From an uncultured Clostridia bacterium (lineage in GTDB: Bacteria; Bacillota; Clostridia; Oscillospirales; CAG-272): DNA of 55,920 nt. Both the position numbers and the translations under genes were made by a program. Below the pieces are notes generated by a model that saw nothing but the letters and a program-made list of their open reading frames with translations, searched no databases and was not told the origin of the DNA. Numbering within the stretch: the first letter of the stretch is position 1; every line of letters starts with the position of its first letter. The DNA lies in assembly GCA_944384525.1 (NCBI GenBank), contig CALWTR010000030.1, forward strand, positions 1 through 55,920. The letters run 5' to 3'. Of the stretch, positions 17,747-26,793 are shown in pieces.

Positions 17747-19717
17747 TTATTTTATCCTCTCAAAAAGCTTGTCAAGTTCGTTTTTGGTCAGCTTTACCGC
17801 TACCGGTCTGCCGTGAGGACATACGATTATCTCCGGATATTCTATGAGGCGCGATACTATCCAATCTATCACGCTTCTGTCATATACCCTTCCGCCTTTT
17901 ACCGCCGCTTTACAAGCGATCTGGTAAAGTGCTTTCTCGCGTCTTATGCTGTCGTTCAGCTCCGGATTACCTGTACCGTCCGAAAGCTCGCCAGCCATTT
18001 TTACGAATATATCTTTGGCGTCAGATATCTCGGTGGCGTCCGGTATTGCCGTTACCGTGACCGTCTTGTCTCCGATCTCCGGCAAAATATCAAAACCTAC
18101 CGCGATAAAGTCGTCACGATACTCTTTTACGGCTGCGATCTCCTCGCCTGTGAGCGTTATTTCAAGAGGGACTATCAGCGTCTGAGAACCTATCCTGCCG
18201 TCCTTGCCGCGGCTCTCTTTGAGCTGCTCAAATATTATCCGCTCATGTGCCGCATGTTTATCTATCAGCATCACCTCGCCGCGGTACTCCGCTATTATAT
18301 AGCAGTTGTATATCTCACCGACTATCCTGTAATCTCCGTCATGCACAGGCGATAGTTTTTCAGTCTCTGTTCCCTCCGTATCAGCCCTGTTCTGAATATT
18401 CTTCATGCTCATGGAACCGAATGCCTCGCGTATTGTTATCACGGATTCTTCCGGTCCGAGCAATTGACGTTCGCGACCCTGTATTTTGCCGGGCGTTTTT
18501 CCGAAATTTGAATGTTGAGATGTTGGAGCAGATATATAAGGAGGCACATTTTTATTTTTTTCTCCGTGGACCGAGTATGCAGGCGGCTCCGGATTAGAAA
18601 AATACATCATTCCGCCGTCTTTGACGCGGTTGTATGCGTCGACATTTGCATATGAGCCGACTTTTAGCTGAGAATATGTGTTCTGCTGGCGGCGAGAGTC
18701 CTTCGAGATCTCAGCTTCGGGCCTGTATGCTGCGGACTCGAGCGCTGTCCTTACGGTATGATAGACAGATTCAAAAACTGCGCGCTCATCCGAGAATGTG
18801 ACCTCAAGCTTGGCCGGATGAACGTTCACATCAACAAAAGCGGGATTTATCTCTATAAAGATGGCGCATACCGGGAATTTTTCAGGCGCTATAAAAGATG
18901 TGTACGCGCGCTCCAGAGCGGCTGTAACAGTCTTTGATTTTACGAACCTTCCGTTTATAAACACATTTTGGTAATTTCTGTTTCCCCTGACATTATCGCT
19001 TCTGCCTATATAACCGCTTACTTTTATCCCGTCGGAATCTCCCGAAACCTCGATCAGCTTTGACGCGAAATCCCTGCCCAGGATTGTGTATAATGTATGC
19101 AGAAGGTTACCCTCGCCCTGTGTCCTGAATTTCTCCTCTCCGTCTATGATGAGCGCAAAAGAAATATCCGGGTGTGACATCGCCACCTTTTCCACAAGTG
19201 CGCTCACCGCCATCGCCTCGGTAGAGTCCTTCTTTAGGAATTTTCTTCTCGCAGGCACATTGCCGAAAAGATTTTCAACGACAACAGTCGTACCGTCTGC
19301 CGCCCCCACCTCCGAAATATCGGTAACACTGCCTCCGGAAGCGGTCAAAATATGCCCGGAACGGGCGTCCGCCGGTTTTGAAATTATCGTTATATTTGAC
19401 ACTGATGATATAGCTGCCAGCGCCTCTCCGCGGAAGCCGAGCGTAATTATCGAGGTAAGGTCCTCCTTGCTCTTTATCTTGCTGGTAGCATGTCTCTTAA
19501 TGGCGACTGGCATATCCTCCGCGCTCATGCCGCATCCGTTGTCGCTGACTCTTATCAATGATATTCCGCCGTTTTTTATTTCCGCGGTTATCCTGTCTGC
19601 GCCGCTGTCTATAGAATTCTCTAGCAACTCCTTGACAACTGAGGCAGGACGATCGACCACTTCTCCGGCGGCGATCAGATTTGCTATTTCAAAATCCAGA
19701 ACATTTATTTTTCCCAT
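17747..19717 (-). CDS. mutL: DNA mismatch repair protein MutL
   Basis: Mismatch-repair matchmaker and nicking endonuclease. It has 656 residues. N-terminal GHKL ATPase: ELLENSIDSGA, VSDNGCGM, GFRGEALAAISSV. A linker of low conservation covers about 335-460. The C-terminal domain has DKHAAHERIIFE, the metal-dependent endonuclease motif DQHAxxExxxxE with Lys for Gln, plus CPHGRP near the end. Presence of the endonuclease motif agrees with a methyl-independent Gram-positive repair system. It lies 64 bp downstream of mutS. Confidence 0.97.
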   Translation of the reverse strand: MGKINVLDFEIANLIAAGEVVDRPASVVKELLENSIDSGADRITAEIKNGGISLIRVSDNGCGMSAEDMPVAIKRHATSKIKSKEDLTSIITLGFRGEALAAISSVSNITIISKPADARSGHILTASGGSVTDISEVGAADGTTVVVENLFGNVPARRKFLKKDSTEAMAVSALVEKVAMSHPDISFALIIDGEEKFRTQGEGNLLHTLYTILGRDFASKLIEVSGDSDGIKVSGYIGRSDNVRGNRNYQNVFINGRFVKSKTVTAALERAYTSFIAPEKFPVCAIFIEINPAFVDVNVHPAKLEVTFSDERAVFESVYHTVRTALESAAYRPEAEISKDSRRQQNTYSQLKVGSYANVDAYNRVKDGGMMYFSNPEPPAYSVHGEKNKNVPPYISAPTSQHSNFGKTPGKIQGRERQLLGPEESVITIREAFGSMSMKNIQNRADTEGTETEKLSPVHDGDYRIVGEIYNCYIIAEYRGEVMLIDKHAAHERIIFEQLKESRGKDGRIGSQTLIVPLEITLTGEEIAAVKEYRDDFIAVGFDILPEIGDKTVTVTAIPDATEISDAKDIFVKMAGELSDGTGNPELNDSIRREKALYQIACKAAVKGGRVYDRSVIDWIVSRLIEYPEIIVCPHGRPVAVKLTKNELDKLFERIK

Positions 19718-19781
19718 ATTAACGATCTCGCCTCTTTATATTTTAAAAGGACTCCGGAATCACACCGATAAAAGCCAAAGA

Positions 19782-22424
19782 TCAGCTTTCCAGCAATTTT
19801 TTAAGAGTGAACACAAGATTCATCGCCTCTATCGGGGTCATGGTGTTTATATCAGCCGAGCGTATTTTTTCCGCGGCCTCCCTCTCCTTGCCGTTTTCCA
19901 GCTCCTGCAAAAAATCCGGTATATCGTCCGAAACATCGATATTTCCGGACTTTACACCACCGGTCGTCTGATATGCCGAGCCGGATTCTATGCTCTTAAG
20001 TATCTCTTTTGCGCGGGAAACTACCTCACCGGGGATCCCGGCCAGCTTTGCGACTTCAATACCATATGAGTCATCAGCCGCTCCTCTGACTATTTTCCTG
20101 AGGAAGATCAGAGAATCGTTACGTTTCTTGGCGGCTATGTTATAGTTGACGATCCCGTCATACTCTCCTTCCATAGAAGTAAGTTCATGATAATGGGTCG
20201 CAAACATTGTCTTCGCGCCTATTTTTTTACCGCTGGTATACTCTATAACTGCGCGGGCTATCGCCATACCGTCATAGGTCGATGTTCCGCGTCCCACCTC
20301 ATCGTATATTATAAGGGACCGGCGCGTTGCGTTTTTCAGTATCCCGGCCACCTCATTCATCTCGAGCATGAAAGTAGACTGCCCGCTTGCAAGGTCGTCA
20401 GACGCGCCCACTCTGGTAAATACCTTGTCAACTATGCCTATTCTCGCCGATTTCGCAGGAACAAAAGAACCCGTCTGCGCCATTATAACTATTATCGCCA
20501 CCTGACGCATATATGTAGATTTTCCGGCCATATTCGGTCCTGTTATCAGCATCATGCGATTATCCGCAGTATCAAGCACCGTATCGTTAGGTACAAAATA
20601 GCTGTCCTTTACAAACTGCTCAACAACAGGATGTCTGCCGTCCTTTATTATTATTTCTCCGCCGGTATCTATTTCGGGACATATGTAAGAATTTTTGCTT
20701 GCCACTTTAGCGAGCGAAGAGTACACGTCGAGCTCAGCGACCAGAGTAGCGGCCGCCTTAAGGCGTTCCGCATTATCCGCGACCGTCTGCCTGATCTCGG
20801 TAAATATCTCATACTCAAGTGCACATAACTTATCTGCGGCACCGAGCACCGTGGTCTCCATATCCTTGAGTTCCGGGGTTATATATCTCTCGCAATTGGT
20901 AAGCGTCTGCTTTCTTATATAATCCTGAGGGACCTGATCGGCAAAGGATTTAGTCACCTCTATATAATATCCGAAAACTTTGTTGTATCCTACTCTGAGG
21001 TTCTTGATCCCGGTCCTCTCTCTCTCGTTTTCCTCTATCGAATCCTTTATTTTACTGCCGCCGGAATGTATTTCGCGGTAATAATCTATATCTCCGTTAT
21101 ACCCGTCCTTTATCATCCCGCCGTCACGGACAGAAAACGGCGGATCTTCAACGATCGCACTGTCTATAAGTGCGGCTATATCCTCAAGAGTGTCGAGTGA
21201 GGCATATATCTCCGATATACCGCTGCTCTTCAGCGGAGCTATTATTTCCTTTATGCGCGGCAAAAGAGATATGCTCTGGCATATCGCTCTGAGATCCTTT
21301 GCATTCGCGCTGCCGTACACAGTCTTGGCAGTCAGCCTCTCTATATCGAGCATTCCGGAAAGCACATCGTCAAGATCCTCTCTCGCCATAAAATTTCCGT
21401 AAAAATCCGCAACGCAATTCTGGCGTTTCATTATTATAACGGGATTTATCAGAGGTTTGAGTATCCTTGAACGCATGAGACGGGCTCCCATAGCGGTCCT
21501 TGTCTTGTCAAGCACCCAAAGCAGCGAACCGCGCTTTTCCTTCGTTCGCATATTTTCGGTAAGCTCGAGATTTCTGCGCGTATTCTGGTCTATCTCAAGA
21601 TACTGTCCGTCAGAATATACGTTAAGCTCTTTCGCAAAAGTGACAGATGTCTTCTGAGTCTCCTTTATATATCCGAGAAGCGCACCGACAGCTCTTATTA
21701 TATCAGGCTCTCCGATTTTGTCCGCCTCTCCCCTCATTGTCTCTTTCATAAGCGAGAGCGCCGCAGGATAATCAAAAAGCCCGGTGAAAGAATCGTTCAC
21801 CATCGAGCCGGCTTTCTCTGACAAAAATGAGACGAGCTCCGGACAGTCTGCCGCCGTCATACTGATTATAGTCTCGCTGGGAGAATAAAGAGAAAACTCA
21901 TTATAAAGCCTGGCGTCCCGGTTATCACCGGTTATATAAGTCGCAGATATCTGGCCGGTCGATACGTCCGCAAACCCCAGACCGTATCCCCATGCACCTA
22001 TCGCAACGGCGCAGAGATAATTGTTTTTACCTCCGGACAACAGTTCATCATTTGTTATCGTACCCGGAGTGACGACCCGTATCACCTCGCGTTTGACAAG
22101 CCCCTCCGCAAGCGCCGGATCTTCCACCTGCTCACATACCGCCACCTTATAACCGCGGCTTACAAGTTCGCCGATATACTGCTCCGACTTATGGAAAGGT
22201 ACGCCGCACATTGCCGCGCGTTTCCCGTCACCGCAATCACGTCCGGTAAGAGTCAACCCTATATCCGAGGAAACCTTGACCGCATCCTCAAAAAACATCT
22301 CGTAAAAATCACCGAGACGATAAAAAAGTACATAATCCTGATAATCCCGCTTAACGTCCAGATATTGCTGCATCATAGGCGTAACGGTTTTAAGGTCGCT
22401 TATCCTTTCAATTACTTCAGCCAT
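19782..22424 (-). CDS. mutS: DNA mismatch recognition protein MutS
   Basis: Recognises mismatches and small loops and recruits MutL. It has 880 residues. The N-terminal mismatch-binding domain has FYRLGDFYEMFFEDA (Phe-x-Glu motif). Connector, core and clamp follow, then the ABC-type ATPase with TGPNMAGKSTYMRQ (Walker A), YDEVGRGTSTYDG (Walker B and signature) and FATHYHEL. The C-terminal helix-turn-helix is followed by LENGKEREAAEKIR, a short dimer region. The ATG is preceded by GAGGGTAAAG. Confidence 0.98.
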   Translation of the reverse strand: MAEVIERISDLKTVTPMMQQYLDVKRDYQDYVLFYRLGDFYEMFFEDAVKVSSDIGLTLTGRDCGDGKRAAMCGVPFHKSEQYIGELVSRGYKVAVCEQVEDPALAEGLVKREVIRVVTPGTITNDELLSGGKNNYLCAVAIGAWGYGLGFADVSTGQISATYITGDNRDARLYNEFSLYSPSETIISMTAADCPELVSFLSEKAGSMVNDSFTGLFDYPAALSLMKETMRGEADKIGEPDIIRAVGALLGYIKETQKTSVTFAKELNVYSDGQYLEIDQNTRRNLELTENMRTKEKRGSLLWVLDKTRTAMGARLMRSRILKPLINPVIIMKRQNCVADFYGNFMAREDLDDVLSGMLDIERLTAKTVYGSANAKDLRAICQSISLLPRIKEIIAPLKSSGISEIYASLDTLEDIAALIDSAIVEDPPFSVRDGGMIKDGYNGDIDYYREIHSGGSKIKDSIEENERERTGIKNLRVGYNKVFGYYIEVTKSFADQVPQDYIRKQTLTNCERYITPELKDMETTVLGAADKLCALEYEIFTEIRQTVADNAERLKAAATLVAELDVYSSLAKVASKNSYICPEIDTGGEIIIKDGRHPVVEQFVKDSYFVPNDTVLDTADNRMMLITGPNMAGKSTYMRQVAIIVIMAQTGSFVPAKSARIGIVDKVFTRVGASDDLASGQSTFMLEMNEVAGILKNATRRSLIIYDEVGRGTSTYDGMAIARAVIEYTSGKKIGAKTMFATHYHELTSMEGEYDGIVNYNIAAKKRNDSLIFLRKIVRGAADDSYGIEVAKLAGIPGEVVSRAKEILKSIESGSAYQTTGGVKSGNIDVSDDIPDFLQELENGKEREAAEKIRSADINTMTPIEAMNLVFTLKKLLES

Positions 22425-22492
22425 CTTTACCCTCGAAGCATTTATTGATCATCATTTCTGCATCACTGAAAACAGCATCCTATCCGTCTTTA

Positions 22493-22885
22493 TCAATGGC
22501 AGCCGGAACAAGTAGAGCAATCATGGGTACAGGAGGAGGGACGCTCTCCGGTTATACAGAATGTTATCTCCTCATTCACCTTGTTCATAAGCTCGTCGAG
22601 CGCTTTTTTCGCGTTCAGAAAAGCTATATATCTCTCGTTTCCGGCAATTTCGGATGAAAGCTCATCCATCCTTGCTTTTATATCTGCAAGAGCAACCTGA
22701 TCCTGCTTGTCGGGATCCTTGGAAAATTCTCCGCCGAGGAGTGCTCTTTGCGCATTGTATTCCTGCATCTTCTCCTGAAGCGCCGCATCATCGTCGAACG
22801 CGGCCTTAGCTGAATTAAGCTTTTCGATCTCCGCGCTGGCGGCTATCTCCTCTCCTAACGCGTGTGCAAGTTCTATTATTTTCAT
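22493..22885 (-). CDS. YlbF/YmcA-family protein with Cys-rich C-terminus
   Basis: Helical protein of 130 residues. The YlbF (com_ylbF) domain covers about 1-110 and is followed by a tail with five Cys and several His (CTHDCSTCSGCH). In Bacillus, YlbF and YmcA form the iron-sulfur-bearing Y-complex that affects RNase Y, sporulation and competence. Position between miaB, itself a 4Fe-4S enzyme, and mutS is recurrent in Clostridia. The Cys tail probably binds a cluster or zinc. The gene is real; its precise function is unknown. Confidence 0.85.
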   Translation of the reverse strand: MKIIELAHALGEEIAASAEIEKLNSAKAAFDDDAALQEKMQEYNAQRALLGGEFSKDPDKQDQVALADIKARMDELSSEIAGNERYIAFLNAKKALDELMNKVNEEITFCITGERPSSCTHDCSTCSGCH

Positions 22886-22929
22886 CTCTGTGACCGGGGC
22901 ATTATTGCCCCGCCTTTCTTGATAATTAT

Positions 22930-24309
22930 TTATTTTACTATCGTTCCGTAAAGCTCAAACGGACCTGCGCGGTCTATCCTGACGTCCCTCGACGTTCCTA
23001 TCATCTCCGAAGTCCCCTCGAAATGGACAAGCTTTCCCCACGCATTTCTTCCCGAGCATATGCCTCCCCCTTCTCTGGTTTCGAAGGAGTCGACAAGCAC
23101 AGGATCTTTTCTGCCCTCAAACAGTTTGTTTTTCTCAAGCGATATTGCCCCCTGGAGCTCCAGCAGGCGAGACATCCTTTCCTTTTTAACGGGATAAGGC
23201 ACCTGCCCGTCCATGACCGCAGCCGGCGTACCTTTTCGCGGCGAATATATAAAAGAGTATATCATATCAAATCTGAGCTCGGATAACGCGCGCAGTGTAG
23301 CGTCAAAGTCCTCCTCGCTCTCTGTCGGGAAACCGACTATTATATCGCTCGTCACCGCGATGCCGGGTCTTGAGCGGCGGAGCTTTTCGAGGATACCTGA
23401 ATATCGCTCCATCGTAGAACGCCTGTTCATCAGGGAGAGCACTCTGTCACTACCGGACTGGAGAGGGAGATGAAAGTGAGGAGCTATTTTTTCCTCCGCG
23501 CCTATAACATCTATAAGTTCGTCCGGCACATCCTTGGGATGGCTGGTCATAAATCTTATTCTGAAATCTCCGTCTATCTTAGCTATCCCCAAAAGGAGTT
23601 CTGCAAAACTTATATCGGATGAATATGAATTGACATTCTGACCAAGCAGCGTTATATCGCGGCAACCGTCTTGGACAAGATCCCTGCATTCTCTGATTAT
23701 ATCCTCGCTCCTGCGGGAACGCTCCCTTCCGCGGACATACGGAACTATGCAGTATGAGCAAAAATTGTTGCATCCATACATGATGCTCACCCATGCCCGG
23801 TGCCGTTCCTTTCTCATCACCGGGAGTCCCTCGATGATCCCGGGATGCACATCACTTTCCGTTTCAAATCTTCTCTTTCCGCCGGAGAGTATCCCCGCGA
23901 CGATCTCCGGGAGACGATGGATATCCCCGGGAGCAAGCGTGAATGAGACATAAGGATATGAGTTTTTCAGCTTTTCTACCACATGGCTTTCATTTGCCAT
24001 GCATCCGCAGACCCCGACTATCAGCTCGGGATTCGATTTTTTGAGCTTTTTGAAACCGCCTATCTTCGACAGCGCTTTCAGCTCTGCATGCTCTCTTATA
24101 GCGCATGTATTTACAAGTATCAGGTCTGCATCCTCCGGATTGTCAGCGGCGGAATATCCCATCAAAAGCGCGAGCCCGGCAAGCTTTTCGCTGTCAGCCT
24201 CATTCTGCTGACATCCGAAAGTCATTATATAGAACTTTCCACCGCCGCCATTCAGGCTTTTTACAAAGTCCGCATACCTGTTTATATTTTCGTCATTTAC
24301 AAAATCCAT
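22930..24309 (-). CDS. miaB: tRNA-2-methylthio-N6-dimethylallyladenosine synthase
   Basis: Radical-SAM methylthiotransferase that modifies A37 of tRNAs reading UNN codons. The chosen ATG 24309 gives 459 residues (MDFVNDENINRY), with GGAG six bases upstream. The frame is open to 24384, but the promoter occupies that stretch. The N-terminal UPF0004 domain has FGCQQNEADSE, NTCAIREHA and GVCGCM (three cluster Cys). The radical-SAM motif is CNNFCSYCIVPYVRGRERSR. The TRAM domain at the end has AWGKLVHFEG. First gene of its cluster. Confidence 0.97.
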   Translation of the reverse strand: MDFVNDENINRYADFVKSLNGGGGKFYIMTFGCQQNEADSEKLAGLALLMGYSAADNPEDADLILVNTCAIREHAELKALSKIGGFKKLKKSNPELIVGVCGCMANESHVVEKLKNSYPYVSFTLAPGDIHRLPEIVAGILSGGKRRFETESDVHPGIIEGLPVMRKERHRAWVSIMYGCNNFCSYCIVPYVRGRERSRRSEDIIRECRDLVQDGCRDITLLGQNVNSYSSDISFAELLLGIAKIDGDFRIRFMTSHPKDVPDELIDVIGAEEKIAPHFHLPLQSGSDRVLSLMNRRSTMERYSGILEKLRRSRPGIAVTSDIIVGFPTESEEDFDATLRALSELRFDMIYSFIYSPRKGTPAAVMDGQVPYPVKKERMSRLLELQGAISLEKNKLFEGRKDPVLVDSFETREGGGICSGRNAWGKLVHFEGTSEMIGTSRDVRIDRAGPFELYGTIVK

Positions 24310-24355
24310 CAGCGTCTCCGAAAAACAATTAGAAAAAGACAAATATCTTCTTATA

Positions 24356-24384
24356 ATTATAGCATGATTTAAAGGAAAAGTCAA
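24356..24384 (-). promoter_or_regulatory. Promoter of the miaB-ylbF-mutS-mutL cluster
   Basis: On the minus strand TTGACT, 17 bp, TATAAT (plus 24379-24384 and 24356-24361), with TGC before the -10. It fixes the miaB start at 24309. Confidence 0.8.
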
Positions 24385-24473
24385 TTGAAGAATTGAAACG
24401 CGTACGGCTGAAAACTTTGATTTGAATCACAACATGTTTTCCATTATTATTTGCTCAAATTTTCAAAAAACCA

Positions 24474-24502
24474 TTGACAAAACGAATATAATGTGTTACT
24501 AT
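24474..24502 (+). promoter_or_regulatory. Promoter of thrS leader
   Basis: TTGACA (24474-24479), 17-bp spacer, TACTAT (24497-24502), preceded by TGT. Confidence 0.75.
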
Positions 24503-24507
24503 TTTGA

Positions 24508-24730
24508 CCGAAGAAATATAAGCGGCTAAAAGCAACGCGCAGAACATGTCCGCGGAACAAACTGCACACAGAGAGCATCCGGTGCTGTGATGGATGCTGC
24601 AGTTTTCTGAGGGTACCATCTGCGTATATTCAACTTAACAGAAATGAGTTAAACGCTCGGGTGGAACCGTGCGGGACTTCAGTCCTCACCCCGAATGCCT
24701 TACATGGCCTTTCGGGTGGGGACTTTTTGT
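24508..24730 (+). promoter_or_regulatory. T-box riboswitch leader of thrS, threonine-specific
   Basis: Uncharged-tRNA-sensing leader. The T-box core GGGTGGAACCGTGCGGG lies at 24659-24675. The specifier region GAGGGTACCATCTGCG (about 24609-24624) contains the Thr codon ACC. A long Stem I spans roughly 24515-24650. The terminator hairpin follows (24682-24721) and can be replaced by an antiterminator with the T-box. Uncharged tRNA-Thr would pair with the leader and turn on thrS. Motifs are seen; the stem limits are approximate. Confidence 0.9.
24682..24730 (+). terminator. Conditional terminator of the thrS T-box
   Basis: GTCCTCACCCCGAA pairs with TTCGGGTGGGGAC (one mismatch), followed by TTTTTG and a further T-run. 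Confidence 0.88.
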
Positions 24731-24787
24731 TTTTCACGCGCTGCAGGCATAGCCGCGATCACACAATAAACGGAAAGGAGTTTTCAA

Positions 24788-26722
24788 ATGAAGATCAGAT
24801 TTTCATCAGGAGAAGAATTTTTGTCAGAGGCTCCGGTATCGGTATATGACGCCGCCTCCGCCGCCGGCATAATGCACCGCGACGTCCTTGCCGCTGAGGT
24901 AAATGGGGTACCGACAGAGCTGTCGACCGTATTGTCGGAAGATTCCGAGGTAAAGTTGCTTACTTTTGAAGACGAAGAAGGAAAAAGAATATTCCGTCAC
25001 ACCGCCGCTCATATCATGGCGCAGGCGGTCAAGAGGCTGTACCCTTCCACAAAACAGACAATCGGCCCCGCAACGGACAATGGATTTTTCCAGGATTTTG
25101 ACTCCGAAGTGCCGATAACAAATGAGATCATGCGGAACATCGAAGCTGAAATGAAGAAGATCGTCAAGGAAAACCTCAGGATAGAGAGGATCGTAATGAG
25201 CCGCGAAGAGGCACTTGAGATCTTTAAAAAGCTTGATGAGCCCTACAAGGTAGAGCGTATAAACGAGATACCTGACGGTGAATGCATCTCTCTGTACCGC
25301 CAGGGCGAATATATAGATCTCTGCGCCGGTCCGCACCTTTTCTCTACCGGAGCCGTAAAGGCGTTTGCCCTGACTCAGTGCACAGGCGCTTATTATAAAG
25401 GTGATCAAAACAACAAGATGCTCCAGAGAGTTTACGGAATAGCTTTCCCCAGCAAGGAACAGCTCAACGCATACCAGGAGGAGCAGAGAGAAGCGCTGAA
25501 ACGCGACCATAACAAGATAGGCCGCGAGCTCGGTTATTTCACTACTGTCGATGAGATAGGTCAGGGTCTCCCGATACTCATGCCGAAGGGCGCGCGCGTT
25601 ATACAGCTCCTTCAGAGATTTGTCGAGGATGAGGAGCAGAAGCGCGGCTATCTGCTTACAAAAACACCTCTCATTGCAAAGAGGGATCTCTATAAAATTT
25701 CCGGGCACTGGGATCATTACCTTGACGGAATGTTCGTTATAGGCGACCCGCACGACGAGAGCAAGGAATGCTTTGCTCTCCGTCCGATGACCTGCCCGTT
25801 CCAGTACCAGGTATTCCTCAATAAAAAGCGCTCTTACCGCGAGCTTCCTATGCGTCTTGCGGAGACCTCTACCCTGTTCAGGAACGAGGACTCGGGGGAG
25901 ATGCACGGTCTCATCCGCGTTCGCCAGTTCACGATATCCGAGGGTCATATAATCCTTCGCCCCGAGCAGCTCGCTGAGGAATTCAAGGGGTGCCTTGACC
26001 TTGCGCGCTATATGCTCCGAACCATAGGGCTCGAAGAGAACTGTACTTACCGCTTCTCTAAATGGGACCCCTCCCGCACTGACAAGTATGAGGGTACACC
26101 GGAGCAATGGGAAGAGGCTCAAAACGCGATGGAAAAACTCCTTATAGAAAACAAAGTGGATTATAAAGTCGGTATTGATGAGGCGGCCTTCTACGGTCCG
26201 AAGCTTGACATCCAGATCAAAAATGTCTTCGGAAAAGAGGACACGCTCATCACACTACAGATAGATATGCTGCTTGCAAAGAAATTCGGCATGGAATATA
26301 CCGACAGTGACAATACCATGAAGACGCCTTATATAATCCACAGAACCTCCATGGGCTGTTATGAACGCACACTTGCTCTTCTCCTTGAAAAATATGCCGG
26401 AGCACTTCCCGTTTGGCTTGCCCCGACCCAGGTCGCGGTGATCCCCGTTGTAGGAGAATTTGCCGGATATGCATCCAAGGTAACGGATGCACTCAAGGCA
26501 GCCGGAATACGCGCAGAGCTCGACGACAGGAACGAAAAACTGGGATATCGCATAAGAGAATGGCAGCTTGACAAAGTTCCGTACATGCTGGTTGTAGGAG
26601 CGGATGAGCAGTCCGCCGGTACAGTTACCGCACGTGCAAGGACAGAGGGAGACGGCGGAGTCTTTAAGCTTGAAGACTTTATCTCCAAGATAACCGAGGA
26701 AGTTAAAACCAAAAAACATTGA
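24788..26722 (+). CDS. thrS: Threonyl-tRNA synthetase
   Basis: Class II aminoacyl-tRNA synthetase charging tRNA-Thr, with editing domain. It has 644 residues. TGS domain 1-63, editing domain with HTAAHIMAQAVKRLYP (metal-site His) and CAGPHL. The catalytic core contains LRPMTCPFQYQVF (zinc Cys), RNEDSGEMHGLIRVRQFT and RTSMGCYERTLALLLE. The anticodon-binding domain begins about residue 540 (PVWLAPTQVAVIPV). AAAGGAG precedes the ATG. Regulated by the upstream T-box. Confidence 0.98.
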   Translation: MKIRFSSGEEFLSEAPVSVYDAASAAGIMHRDVLAAEVNGVPTELSTVLSEDSEVKLLTFEDEEGKRIFRHTAAHIMAQAVKRLYPSTKQTIGPATDNGFFQDFDSEVPITNEIMRNIEAEMKKIVKENLRIERIVMSREEALEIFKKLDEPYKVERINEIPDGECISLYRQGEYIDLCAGPHLFSTGAVKAFALTQCTGAYYKGDQNNKMLQRVYGIAFPSKEQLNAYQEEQREALKRDHNKIGRELGYFTTVDEIGQGLPILMPKGARVIQLLQRFVEDEEQKRGYLLTKTPLIAKRDLYKISGHWDHYLDGMFVIGDPHDESKECFALRPMTCPFQYQVFLNKKRSYRELPMRLAETSTLFRNEDSGEMHGLIRVRQFTISEGHIILRPEQLAEEFKGCLDLARYMLRTIGLEENCTYRFSKWDPSRTDKYEGTPEQWEEAQNAMEKLLIENKVDYKVGIDEAAFYGPKLDIQIKNVFGKEDTLITLQIDMLLAKKFGMEYTDSDNTMKTPYIIHRTSMGCYERTLALLLEKYAGALPVWLAPTQVAVIPVVGEFAGYASKVTDALKAAGIRAELDDRNEKLGYRIREWQLDKVPYMLVVGADEQSAGTVTARARTEGDGGVFKLEDFISKITEEVKTKKH

Positions 26723-26751
26723 AATTCAGGCGCATCAACACAGTTACAATG

Positions 26752-26793
26752 AAAAAAACTCCGCGCACCAAATGGTGCGCGGAGTTTTTTTTA
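26752..26793. terminator. Bidirectional rho-independent terminator
   Basis: AAAAAACTCCGCGCACC, AAAT loop, GGTGCGCGGAGTTTTTTTT; shared by thrS (plus) and the GH35 gene (minus). Confidence 0.9.

Noticed and set aside
24310-24384. Upstream extension of miaB by 25 codons
   Set aside because: The stretch contains the likely -10/-35 elements, and the ATG at 24309 has its own ribosome binding site.
24824-26122. 432-codon minus-strand open frame
   Set aside because: Entirely antisense to thrS; a shadow caused by codon bias.
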